From assembly GCF_001296045.1 (NCBI RefSeq), contig NZ_LJHS01000004.1, positions 186,001 through 250,000 of the forward strand: a DNA stretch of 64,000 nucleotides, given 5' to 3'. This DNA comes from Rhizobium sp. AAP43 (lineage in GTDB: Bacteria > Pseudomonadota > Alphaproteobacteria > Rhizobiales > Rhizobiaceae). Below, piece by piece: positions 1 through 8,847 of the stretch (positions within the stretch are counted from its first letter, which is position 1; each line of letters starts with the position of its first letter). The notes under the pieces are model-generated. The model made no database searches. It was not told where the DNA came from and saw nothing but the letters and a program-made list of their open reading frames with translations. Both the position numbers and the translations under genes were made by a program.

Positions 1-1
1 G

Positions 2-1960
2 TTAGAGGCCACGAGGAGCCTCCTGCGGCCTCGCAACTATCTAGAGCATATTGCCACGGTGGCTCTAACTCGCCTTAATACGAGGAAGAAGTATTCTGCA
101 ATTGGTAGGATAAGCGTCGTAACGCCATGCTACAATTGTGTAGAATTTATTGAGCAAGCGGTTGTTTCCGTTCTTGATCAGGATTATCTTGATATTGAAT
201 ATATTATCGTAGATGGGGGGTCAACTGATGGAACCCTTGACGTAATTCGCTCAATCCTAGGGCGTGACGCCTATCGAGACCGTAATGTTCGCCTCGTTAC
301 AGGACGTGATAAGGGAATGTACGACGCCCTTTCCAAGGGTTTCTCAATGGCGACAGGCGACATTTTTTGTTATCTGAATGCTGACGACACGTTCGAACCC
401 GGAGCGTTAAGGGGTGTAGGCCAGCACTTCGCTCGTTACCCCGATCAAAAAGTTATATATCACAGCGACCATGTTCTGTTCGAGAACTGGAAGTTCTGCA
501 ATCTCGACCAGCCCAAACGTGTAGGTACAGCAGACCTACTTGGCGGGCATATCTTGTTTCAAGACGGCGTCTTTTGGCGCAGTAGCGCATATCGTGCTGT
601 CGGCGGCTTCCGGTCGGACTTCAAGCTCGCGGGCGATTTCGATTTTTGGCTGCGGCTTTCCGCTCAATATAAGTTCCATCACCGCAAGGGGCGCGTGAGT
701 TGCTTTAGGCTGCGCCCTGGGCAGCTCAGTAACGATATGATTTCGTACGCACGGGAGCAGGAGACTGCAATCCACGACTTCCTTGCCGGCGTTTCCAGTC
801 TGAAGAGAGGTATATGGAAAGTCCACCAGCTGATACGAAAGCTCTCAAAGAAGATTGCGAGATTTCAAAGTTCGGATGCTTTCTACTACCCGATCGATTT
901 TCAAAACATGCCGCCACCTCCTGGTATTTTGCCCGATCGAGCCGATGTTGGTCCGACTAACCCTATTGACGGTAGTTCACTGTCAAGGTTCTTGTTCTGT
1001 AGTCCCGATACGCGTTTCGGTGAAGACGTTCTCACCTACGTGTATCTCGATGATGATGCCAAGGTCGCGGTTGCTCATCCGAAGATTAAACTTGAATATC
1101 TCGACGGGCTATACGAAAGAAATTACTCCTCTCCTCCCGTGGAGTTGAAAAAGGGTGGCGAAAATTCTCCGTATAGGGGGTTTGGGCGCAGTAATATTGT
1201 GCGTCGTGCAGTGGTGCATCTTCCCCTTCACCGCCTCTCCCGATTTTTTCCGAATTTGTGGGCAGATAATACACTGCCAGAATTCGAGAGCGTCTTGGTA
1301 TCAGCGGGGGTGCGGTTGAATGTGGGCGCGCGCATCCTCGATGCCGGGTGTTTTGAGGGCGCGTTGCTCGATCGGATTGCAAAGGAAACTGGCTGGAAAG
1401 GCTATGGACTAGAGCCCAATCCTAAAGCTGCTGCAATTGCGGAAGCGAAAGGTCATAAAGTTTGGAACTGCCATGTAGAAGATGCCCCGAATGTGATTGA
1501 TGCTGGTTTGCAATTTGACGTCATATTTTTGGGGCAGACCATCGAACATGTCGATAATCCTCTTCAAGTCTTACGTCGCTTGCGCTTGTTGCTGGCCCCT
1601 GACGGCGTGATTGTGATGAGTACGCCCAACTTGAACTCCGCCGAAGTTAAATGGTTTGGTCCGACGTGGGCGCATTGGCATTTGCCTTATCACCGGCACA
1701 TCTTTTCTCGCGATGGTTTGTATTCGCTGGCCAAGCAAGCCGGATTGAGGGCGTTGTCGTCCAGAACATTCTCTAACGCATATTGGACGTGTATGAGCCT
1801 GATGCTGAATGAGGAAGGGCTGGGAGGGGCTGTATCTCACGAAGTCGATGTTCCCAGCCATGTTGCCCAAAATGCCATAAAAATTTCGGTAGCAAAGAAG
1901 GTCTTGCATGACCGATTCGGTCGCGGTGACTATATCTATGTCGTAATGCGAGAGTATTGA
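2..1960 (+). CDS. Family 2 glycosyltransferase fused to a SAM-dependent methyltransferase (5' end probably beyond window)
   Basis: Two-domain enzyme expected to add a sugar from a nucleotide donor during surface polysaccharide synthesis and to methylate the product. Numbering from GTG 59: a GT2 domain spans about residues 17-225 (SVVTPCYN at 19-26, VDGGSTDGT at 51-59, acidic metal-binding NADD at 107-110). A class I methyltransferase lies at about 425-600 (DAGCFEG at 428-434 as SAM motif I, TIEHV at 494-498). The reading frame has no stop between base 2 and base 59, and GTG 59 has no convincing Shine-Dalgarno sequence, so the true start, or a further domain, may lie upstream. GTG 59 is the fallback start (633 aa). 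It is coupled to the next glycosyltransferase gene. Base composition is lower in GC than the rest of the window. Domain calls are firm; the substrate is unknown. Confidence 0.85.
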   Translation, partial: LEATRSLLRPRNYLEHIATVALTRLNTRKKYSAIGRISVVTPCYNCVEFIEQAVVSVLDQDYLDIEYIIVDGGSTDGTLDVIRSILGRDAYRDRNVRLVTGRDKGMYDALSKGFSMATGDIFCYLNADDTFEPGALRGVGQHFARYPDQKVIYHSDHVLFENWKFCNLDQPKRVGTADLLGGHILFQDGVFWRSSAYRAVGGFRSDFKLAGDFDFWLRLSAQYKFHHRKGRVSCFRLRPGQLSNDMISYAREQETAIHDFLAGVSSLKRGIWKVHQLIRKLSKKIARFQSSDAFYYPIDFQNMPPPPGILPDRADVGPTNPIDGSSLSRFLFCSPDTRFGEDVLTYVYLDDDAKVAVAHPKIKLEYLDGLYERNYSSPPVELKKGGENSPYRGFGRSNIVRRAVVHLPLHRLSRFFPNLWADNTLPEFESVLVSAGVRLNVGARILDAGCFEGALLDRIAKETGWKGYGLEPNPKAAAIAEAKGHKVWNCHVEDAPNVIDAGLQFDVIFLGQTIEHVDNPLQVLRRLRLLLAPDGVIVMSTPNLNSAEVKWFGPTWAHWHLPYHRHIFSRDGLYSLAKQAGLRALSSRTFSNAYWTCMSLMLNEEGLGGAVSHEVDVPSHVAQNAIKISVAKKVLHDRFGRGDYIYVVMREY

Positions 1961-1962
1961 GC

Positions 1963-2781
1963 ATGAAAAGTCTTCCACGCATCAGCATTGTTACCCCTTC
2001 GTTTAATCAAGGGCGATATATAAAAGAAACATTGGACTCGGTTTTCGATCAAAGGTACCCAGATTTGGAGTATGTTTTGATGGATGGTGGCTCTTCAGAT
2101 GAGACTTTAGATGTTGTCGAGCCGTACATATCCCGGTTTTCATACTTTCAGACGGCGCCGGACGGTGGTCAAAGTGCTGCAATTGCATGCGGTTTTGAGA
2201 AGACGACCGGTGAAATTATGGCCTATCTGAATAGCGATGATGTCCTCTTGCCGGGTGCCTTGAATTATGTTGTGCAATTTTTTGAAAAAAATCCGGATGT
2301 TGATGTAATTTATTCGCACCGTTGCATCATCGATGCAGACGGTACTGTCAAAGGTCACTGGGTTCTTCCGCCACATAGTAGTTTTTTGATGCGACGATGG
2401 GACTTGATACCACAGGAGACCTGTTTCTGGCGTCGTCGGATTTTTGAAAGAGAAGGTAACATCGATCCGTCATATCGATTTGCGATGGACTATGATTTGT
2501 TCGTTCGCTTTATGCGATCGGGTAAATTCATGCGTGTGAACAGATTTCTGGCAGCGTTTCGAATGCACGATGACGCGAAGACTACTACGCAACTTGCTTC
2601 GGTGGGGCTAGAGGAGATCAGGCGCGTATATGTTCGTTATGATATAAAGCCGGTAAAGTATTTGGGTGAGTTGTTCCAGTCCAGTGTGCGAACTCGTTCG
2701 GCAAATTTTGCTGTAAGCGGCCGATCCTACCCAGGATTGCCGCCAGGCATCGGGTTCAAATTGGGAGAACTCTGGGGATGA
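1963..2781 (+). CDS. Family 2 glycosyltransferase
   Basis: Predicted cytoplasmic or membrane-associated glycosyltransferase of the GT-A fold. It opens directly with the GT2 nucleotide-binding strand (RISIVTPSFNQG), then MDGGSSDET and the metal-binding YLNSDD. A conserved C-terminal helix region (RFAMDYDLFVRF) is shared with the following gene. A TTG at 1957 overlaps the previous stop. I prefer ATG 1963 because a GAGAG ribosome-binding site sits 8 bases upstream and the protein then starts at the usual distance from the first strand. It overlaps the next gene by ATGA, so the three glycosyltransferase genes form one translationally coupled operon. It is about 270 aa, with no membrane segments. 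Acceptor and linkage cannot be deduced. Confidence 0.85.
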   Translation: MKSLPRISIVTPSFNQGRYIKETLDSVFDQRYPDLEYVLMDGGSSDETLDVVEPYISRFSYFQTAPDGGQSAAIACGFEKTTGEIMAYLNSDDVLLPGALNYVVQFFEKNPDVDVIYSHRCIIDADGTVKGHWVLPPHSSFLMRRWDLIPQETCFWRRRIFEREGNIDPSYRFAMDYDLFVRFMRSGKFMRVNRFLAAFRMHDDAKTTTQLASVGLEEIRRVYVRYDIKPVKYLGELFQSSVRTRSANFAVSGRSYPGLPPGIGFKLGELWG

Positions 2782-3722
2782 GTGTTTCAATTCCATTTGC
2801 CGAGATACTGAAGTTGGATAGGCTTAAACATAAGGCTTGGCGGTTGCTAGGGCCTAGGCTGGGCGTGCTTCATCAATACACACCGCGACCGCTTCTCCAG
2901 ATTACAGATAAAGAAAATTGGGAGGCATTTGATATTGATGCCGCCCCGCGCGTTTCATTGGTAACGCCGTCATTTAGACAAGGGCATTATCTTGGTGAAA
3001 CAATCCGCAGCGTATTGGGCCAGAATTACCATAATCTTGAATATTTCATAGAAGACGGTGGTTCAGATGATAATACGCTTGAGGTCTTGAAAACCTACGA
3101 AAGTCAACTGTCCGGTTGGATATCTGAGCCGGATAAGGGCCAATCTCACGCGATTAACAAGGGGTTTAAAAGGACCAGCGGTGATTTAATGGGCTGGTTA
3201 AACTCGGACGACCTACTTCTACCCGGAGCCATCGAAACAGTTGTCAGATATTTTGCAGATCACCCTGAGGTGGATGTGGTCTATGGTAATCGTATCATTG
3301 TTGACGAGAACGGTTTTGAAATCGGTCGTTGGATCATGCCCGGTCACGATTCGAGCATTTTATCCTGGGCAGATTATGTGCCGCAGGAGACGCTTTTTTG
3401 GCGCCGGGAGATTTGGGAAAAGGTTGGTGGGCAGATCGATGAGTCCTTCCGGTTTGCGATGGACTGGGATCTTCTGGTCCGCTTCCGGGATGCCGGGGCG
3501 AAATTCGCGCATATTCCCCGTTTCATGGGCGCCTTTCGTATTCATCAACAACAAAAGACCTCTGCCGAGATTTCAGAGATCGGGTTTCAGGAAATGAACC
3601 GTATCCGCCAGCGGATCCACGGTCATGTTCCGACGCAGCAGCAGATTCACAAAGCCATGGTTCCATTTCTCCTGAAGCATATCTGGGTGGATTTGAAGTG
3701 GCGGATTTTCCGGGGCGCATGA
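2778..3722 (+). CDS. Family 2 glycosyltransferase, paralogue of the preceding gene
   Basis: GT2 enzyme of 314 aa with an extra N-terminal extension of about 55 residues before the catalytic domain (RVSLVTPSFRQG, IEDGGSDDNT, WLNSDDLLLPGA). Long stretches match the previous gene, for example the PQET-FWRR segment, FRFAMDWDLLVRF and the AFRIH motif. The two genes therefore probably arose by tandem duplication and may add successive sugars to one repeat unit. ATG 2778 lies in an ATGA overlap with the previous stop. Last gene of the low-GC polysaccharide block; after its stop the composition shifts upward. Likely role: exopolysaccharide, capsule or O-antigen assembly. Confidence 0.85.
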   Translation: MSVSIPFAEILKLDRLKHKAWRLLGPRLGVLHQYTPRPLLQITDKENWEAFDIDAAPRVSLVTPSFRQGHYLGETIRSVLGQNYHNLEYFIEDGGSDDNTLEVLKTYESQLSGWISEPDKGQSHAINKGFKRTSGDLMGWLNSDDLLLPGAIETVVRYFADHPEVDVVYGNRIIVDENGFEIGRWIMPGHDSSILSWADYVPQETLFWRREIWEKVGGQIDESFRFAMDWDLLVRFRDAGAKFAHIPRFMGAFRIHQQQKTSAEISEIGFQEMNRIRQRIHGHVPTQQQIHKAMVPFLLKHIWVDLKWRIFRGA

Positions 3723-3922
3723 TGGATGGTTTGAGGTGGCGTGCCCGTTGCGATCTTGACGTTGCTTGCGACGCTTGGGTCGGTTGTGTCGTTGGATTAT
3801 GGTCCTGGCGCCCCAGCCAATAAAATTCTCTGTCTGCGCCGTCGGACGCCGCGATTTTTTCTTTATCTTCGCAAAGAGCCGGATACCCTGTGTTTCATAG
3901 GGGACTCGTTTGTGGGGATTGC

Positions 3923-4846
3923 ATGGCACATCTTGCCGATGGTGAGATCGCATTACCGCGCATCGCGCGGATCGAATGGCAGACGGTGGTGCTGGCCCTT
4001 GTCATCTATGGGGGCTTCCTGGGGCTCACCTGGTTCTGGCGGGAGATCCCACTCTATATTCTGGTGCCGCTTGGCGCCTGGCTGATTGCCTGGCATGGCT
4101 CGCTGCAGCATGAGGTGATCCACAATCACCCGACCCGCCACACGTTTATCAACGATGCGATCGGCCTTGTGCCGATCTCGCTCTGGCTGCCCTACAGGGT
4201 CTACAAGCAAAGCCATCTCGCCCATCATCGCGATGAGCATCTGACTGATCCGATCGAGGATCCGGAATCCTATTATTTCACCCGGGAAGATTGGGAGCGG
4301 TTCGGCTGGTTCGGCCGGGGGCTCCGCGAGTTCAACCTGACGCTGGCCGGTCGTTTGACGGTGGGGCCGGCGATCATTCTCGGTTCCTTCCTCTGGCACG
4401 AAGGCCTGATGGTGATCCGCGGCGAGGGCGATCGCCGCCGCCTCTGGGCTGGACATGCGCTCGGTGTCGCCATCGTCCTGTGGTGGGTGCTTGTGGTCTG
4501 CGACATGCCCTTCCTTCTGTTCTTCTTCGGCTTCATCTATGCCGGCACCGGACTGGGCCGCCTGCGCTCCTATGCCGAGCACCGCTTTGCCGACAATCAT
4601 GAAGAGCGCACGGCCATCGTCGAGAAGAGCCCCGTTTTCGGCCTGCTCTTTCTTCATAACAACCTGCATGTGCTGCATCATCGTGTTCCGGGCCTGCCCT
4701 GGTACATGCTGCCGCGTGTCTATGAAAAACACCGGGATTTTCTCGTGCGACTGAATGGCGGCCTCGTCTATCGCGGGTATTTCGACGTCGCCCGCCGTTT
4801 CCTGTTGCGCAAGCACGACGACCCGACCCATCCGAGATATCCGTGA
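3923..4846 (+). CDS. Membrane fatty acid desaturase family protein
   Basis: Integral-membrane di-iron oxygenase fold. Three histidine boxes are visible: HEVIH (63-67), HLAHH (98-102) and a late HVLHH, matching the HxxxH / HxxHH / HxxHH pattern of fatty acid desaturases and related hydroxylases. Hydrophobic segments occur near residues 20-55 and 150-210. Total length of 307 aa is normal for the bacterial family. ATG 3923 is chosen over GTG 3890 because GGGG lies 5 bases upstream of it. The stop overlaps the GTG of the next gene (GTGA), so both are probably co-translated. The substrate could be an acyl lipid, but carotenoid ketolase-type or sphingolipid-type activity is not excluded. Confidence 0.85.
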   Translation: MAHLADGEIALPRIARIEWQTVVLALVIYGGFLGLTWFWREIPLYILVPLGAWLIAWHGSLQHEVIHNHPTRHTFINDAIGLVPISLWLPYRVYKQSHLAHHRDEHLTDPIEDPESYYFTREDWERFGWFGRGLREFNLTLAGRLTVGPAIILGSFLWHEGLMVIRGEGDRRRLWAGHALGVAIVLWWVLVVCDMPFLLFFFGFIYAGTGLGRLRSYAEHRFADNHEERTAIVEKSPVFGLLFLHNNLHVLHHRVPGLPWYMLPRVYEKHRDFLVRLNGGLVYRGYFDVARRFLLRKHDDPTHPRYP

Positions 4847-5718
4847 GCGCGCAACTGGCCCCACACCAGGGCGCACACCGGGGGGCAAACGGGAGAGAAG
4901 CGTCGCCCAAGCGGCTGGCAAGCCTTGCCATGTATGTCGCACCATCCGTGGTCGTTGAGGCACAGCAAAGCCTCTGGGCCTTCCTGGCTACCCGCCTGCG
5001 CGAAGCGGGGCTCGCCGATGTGCCGGATCATCTGGACGCCACGCTCTCCCATGATGCGGCCTGGCTCGATCCCCGGCTTTTGCTCGCCCAGACTTGCGGC
5101 TTTCCATACGTCAAGCGCCTGCGCGGCCGGGTCCGCCTCGTGGCAACACCTCTTTATGATGCGCCGGGCTGCGATGGGCCGTCCATGTCCAGCGTCATCG
5201 TCATGCGGGCCGATGCTGGCCCCACGGATCTGTCCGGCTGCGCCGGCCTGGTCGCGGCGATCAATGAGCCGATCAGCAATTCCGGCTATAATCTCCTGCG
5301 CGCCGCCGTGGCACCGCATGCACACGGCAAGCCGTTCTTCTCAGGCGTCGTTGAAACCGGTGGTCATCTGGCCAGCCTGGAGGCGGTGCGCAAAGGCGCC
5401 GCCGATCTCGCCGCGATCGACTGCATCACCTATGATCTTCTGAAGCGCCATGCGCCGGACGGGATCGACGGCCTGAAGATCCTTGCGCACACACCCTCCG
5501 GCCCGTCGCTCCCCTTCATCACCCGGCTTGACACATCCGACACCGAACTTGCCGCCCTGCGCCAAGCGCTCGCCACTGCCGTCACCGCGCCAGAGCTTGA
5601 CGAGGCTCGGGAAATCCTCGGCCTCAGAGGTATCGCCGTGCTCGACGAGACGGATTACGACGCGCTGCTGGCCCTGGAAGAGAAGGCGATCGCCTTGGGA
5701 TATGGCCAAGTGCGGTGA
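4843..5718 (+). CDS. PhnD-like phosphate/phosphonate-type substrate-binding protein without signal peptide
   Basis: Type 2 periplasmic-binding-protein fold of the PhnD family. Recognisable parts are ASLAMYVAP near residue 27 (the family usually has ASLPMYD here), the hinge region INEPISNSGYN, and the segment AAIDCITYDLL that lines the ligand pocket in relatives. There is no signal peptide or lipobox and no ABC permease or ATPase nearby, so it is probably a cytoplasmic family member rather than a transporter component. GTG 4843 overlaps the desaturase stop. Family alignment suggests that the first ~26 residues are extra, so a downstream start such as ATG 4930 is possible. Its coupling to a desaturase is unexplained. 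Confidence 0.75.
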   Translation: MSAQLAPHQGAHRGANGREASPKRLASLAMYVAPSVVVEAQQSLWAFLATRLREAGLADVPDHLDATLSHDAAWLDPRLLLAQTCGFPYVKRLRGRVRLVATPLYDAPGCDGPSMSSVIVMRADAGPTDLSGCAGLVAAINEPISNSGYNLLRAAVAPHAHGKPFFSGVVETGGHLASLEAVRKGAADLAAIDCITYDLLKRHAPDGIDGLKILAHTPSGPSLPFITRLDTSDTELAALRQALATAVTAPELDEAREILGLRGIAVLDETDYDALLALEEKAIALGYGQVR

Positions 5719-5756
5719 GGGGATGGCCCGGGGTGGACCGGGCCAGAGTACTGGCG

Positions 5757-8723
5757 TCAGAACTCAGCCGAAGCGCCGACCCAAAGGGTGCGGCCGATTA
5801 CCCAGGGCTGGCCGGATTTGGTGGTGGCATTGCCCATTTCGTTGAACACATTGGCCACCTTGAAGTTGAGGGTCAGGCCATGCTCATCGACTTCGGCCAC
5901 CTTGTAGGAACCGCTGAGATCGACGGTCAGAACGGCGGCAAAGGCCTTGTCGTCCCATATGTCGTGCTGGATACCGTCAATGTCTTCCGTGTCGCCGGTC
6001 TCGGCCACGCCGTCATAGGCGAAGTTGTAGTTGGCGCTGACGCCAAGGTTCAGTCGTTCTTCGAAGAAGCTGCCGGAAAGCCCGACCTGCGCGCGAAGCG
6101 GAATATCCATATTGCCGGTAATGGCGTTGAAGCCGGCTTTGGTGTACGACATGCCCTTATAGGAGATGCGGTCCTCCAGATCGTCCTCGTCGACGAAATA
6201 GCTGTCGGCCGAGACATTGTTGTCCGCCCAGGTAATCGATGCGGAAAGCACGGAGTTGTCCGCCGGGTTCCAGGCTGCCGTCGGCAATTGCTTGGCATAT
6301 TCCGCCGTAAAGGAATCATAGGATCCTTCGGCGTTGTTGGTCAGCACGTAGGAGGTCGAGGTCGGCGTTGACGACGCATACTGGTCGCGCGAGCTGCGGT
6401 GCATGTAGCGCAAGCGCCAGTCCCCCTCGGTCAGCGGATCGACAAAGTTGATCGCAGCGGTGAACTCGTCCGTATAAGGCGTCTTCAGATCTGAAGCGTC
6501 GAGGGAGTAATAGGTCTGCGTCGGCGTGGTGGTAAAATTGCCGACGACACCTGTGGAGCTCGGTGTCCTTATGTAAGTTATGATGCGCGGTTGCTGGTCG
6601 CGGACTGCATAAGCAAGGTTGGCGGCGTCATAATAGCGGTTGTAGCCGGCGGAAATGCTGAAATCCTCGATCGGGGTCACGGTTGCGACCAGACGCGGTG
6701 CGATGTTGAGGTTGCCCTGATAATCGTCATAGTCGAGGCGAATGCCGGGGCGAATATTCAGCCAGTCGAAGGTCTGGTCGAGTTCCAGATAGCTGTTCGC
6801 CTGCATGATCTGGGCCGTGAGATCATACGCCTTGTAGACTGCTTTCGTGGCCGCGAACTGCTCCGCATAGCATTCCTCGGTCGTGTTGCAGGTGAAGGTT
6901 TTGACGCCGTTGCCATTCTGCCAGAGATTCGGGCCACTCGTATAGGACGCTGCGACGCGGTAGGTGTAGTTGACATAGTCCTTGGCGCGCCAGCGATGTG
7001 CTTCGGTAAAGCCGAATTCATATCCGGTGCGAAACGTACCGTTCCAGACATCGCCGGCCAAATCCTGTGACCAGGTGTAGCGCTCTTGCCCCTGGCCGCG
7101 CTCGGAACCCATTCCGCCTTCGCGGCAGGAGGTGGTCGTCGTCGAGCTCGGATCGACCCTGCACCAGTCATCCAGCATGGTCGATGTAAACACGTTTTTC
7201 GTGACACCGGAAATAGTGCGGAAAAAGGTGGATTGCCAATTGCGGACGGTATCGTCGCCGCCAAGGTTGAGTGCATCGGATTTGGAAGCTGTCAGCTTGC
7301 TGGTCAGCGAAACATTGGAAAGGGCAATGCCGCCAAGCGAGAAATCCTCGAAATCATAGCTGTGTTCCAGCTTTCCGGCATAGCTTTGGGTCGCGGTATC
7401 GATCTCCAGGTCCCGGTAGCTGGCCGACTCGAAATCCTGGCTGTAATCGGTATGCAGGCCCTCCAGCTTGAACGTGCCGAAATCCGTCTCGGCATTGGCC
7501 TGCAAGCGATAGAACTCGTTTTTCGATTCGGATTCAACGTCTTCGTCGCCGTAAATGTAGTCTTTGGCCTTGTTGGTCCAGGCATCCGTGACGCTGTACT
7601 GGCCGATAACGGCGATATTGTCGGTGATCGGACCTGAGACCGAGATGGCCTTCTTTTTCTTGTAGAATTCCGGCTCTTTCACATTGTTGGGATTAAGCCC
7701 ATCCTTGGTCGCCAGATTATATTCAACAAGCGCGTCGCTCTCATATTCCACCGAGGCTGTCGCCCTCAGCCGGTCGGTCGCGGGCGACTTCAGCTTGTAT
7801 TCAACGACACCCCCCTGGAACGAGCCGTACCGGGCCGAGGCGTTGCTGTCGATCACGGTGGCGGATTCGACAAACTCCGTCGGGACGAAGAGCGTCTGCG
7901 AATGCAGGCCATAAATTCGGTCGGCATCGTATCTGTTGTTCGCGTCCGACAACTCGCCTTGGTTCCCCTGATCATAGGGCTCTTCCGTCCCCGTGACCGT
8001 GTTGATCCCGATGCCGTTCAGAATGAAATTGTTCTCGTAGGTCCGCCCACCGGAAATCGACAATTCCTGCGGTTTGGTATTGAGGATCGCCTGGCTATCG
8101 ACGCCGGCCTCGTCATTCGTGTCATTCTGGTACTGCACATTCGGCAGGCCACGCAGGAAGCTGTTGGCATCGCCGCTGCCATCGGCGCGGATGCCGACCT
8201 GGGTGGAATCCATGACCGTCGTTCCGGTATCGCCGGCGCTGTCGGTGCCGAGCTTCACGCCGCCGCCGGAAGAGGTCACGGTGATTTCCTCCAGAACCGT
8301 CGAACCATCAGCGTCGACGCCGGCCGCGTCAGTGGAGCTTGCGGCCACAAGCGAGACGGTGCGGGCGCCGGTGACGCGGATGTCGAGGCCGGAGCCTGCG
8401 AGAAGCGTCCTTAGGGCGGCGAGCGGATCGGTCTCACCCGCAACCGGCTGCGAGCTGCGGCCGGCCACAAGCGCCGTGACATAACCGACCTGCCAGCCGC
8501 TTTGGCGCGTGAAGGCTTTCAGCGCCGCATCGAGCGACTGGCCGGGGATGGAGATGGATCTTGCGGTCGTCGCCCTCTGGGCTGCGGCGGGTTTCTGAGC
8601 GGCATCCTGTGCCCTTGCCCCGGTCGTGCCCCCTGTCGCGCCGGTCATGACTAAGACCAATGCCGTGGACACCATGAACATGGCAAGCCTGTGCCTGCCG
8701 AAGGATACGCTACGCTCTGCCAT
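5757..8723 (-). CDS. TonB-dependent outer-membrane receptor with N-terminal signalling (STN) domain
   Basis: Outer-membrane active transporter of about 988 aa. A signal peptide precedes an STN domain (starting near SISIPGQSLDAALKAFTRQS) that contacts FecR-type regulators. Plug and 22-strand barrel regions follow, ending in the usual terminal phenylalanine (GASAEF). ATG 8723 is preferred to TTG 8744 because a GGGA motif is 6 bases upstream and the signal peptide then has a normal length. It is transcribed after the fecR-like gene, with a 124-base gap. Such receptors bring in siderophores, haem, cobalamin, sugars or protein-derived ligands. The substrate cannot be read from sequence, but the neighbouring M16 protease suggests a peptide or protein ligand. 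Confidence 0.9.
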   Translation of the reverse strand: MAERSVSFGRHRLAMFMVSTALVLVMTGATGGTTGARAQDAAQKPAAAQRATTARSISIPGQSLDAALKAFTRQSGWQVGYVTALVAGRSSQPVAGETDPLAALRTLLAGSGLDIRVTGARTVSLVAASSTDAAGVDADGSTVLEEITVTSSGGGVKLGTDSAGDTGTTVMDSTQVGIRADGSGDANSFLRGLPNVQYQNDTNDEAGVDSQAILNTKPQELSISGGRTYENNFILNGIGINTVTGTEEPYDQGNQGELSDANNRYDADRIYGLHSQTLFVPTEFVESATVIDSNASARYGSFQGGVVEYKLKSPATDRLRATASVEYESDALVEYNLATKDGLNPNNVKEPEFYKKKKAISVSGPITDNIAVIGQYSVTDAWTNKAKDYIYGDEDVESESKNEFYRLQANAETDFGTFKLEGLHTDYSQDFESASYRDLEIDTATQSYAGKLEHSYDFEDFSLGGIALSNVSLTSKLTASKSDALNLGGDDTVRNWQSTFFRTISGVTKNVFTSTMLDDWCRVDPSSTTTTSCREGGMGSERGQGQERYTWSQDLAGDVWNGTFRTGYEFGFTEAHRWRAKDYVNYTYRVAASYTSGPNLWQNGNGVKTFTCNTTEECYAEQFAATKAVYKAYDLTAQIMQANSYLELDQTFDWLNIRPGIRLDYDDYQGNLNIAPRLVATVTPIEDFSISAGYNRYYDAANLAYAVRDQQPRIITYIRTPSSTGVVGNFTTTPTQTYYSLDASDLKTPYTDEFTAAINFVDPLTEGDWRLRYMHRSSRDQYASSTPTSTSYVLTNNAEGSYDSFTAEYAKQLPTAAWNPADNSVLSASITWADNNVSADSYFVDEDDLEDRISYKGMSYTKAGFNAITGNMDIPLRAQVGLSGSFFEERLNLGVSANYNFAYDGVAETGDTEDIDGIQHDIWDDKAFAAVLTVDLSGSYKVAEVDEHGLTLNFKVANVFNEMGNATTKSGQPWVIGRTLWVGASAEF

Positions 8724-8847
8724 CTGAATCCCGGCCTCTGACAAGGCCTTGTCACCCTGTTGTCACCCCGCCGCCGCACCTCATGTGCAACGGCTCTGAA
8801 CGGGATGACGTGTGAGGGGAGCGGATCTCACAAAAAAACTTGATGAT

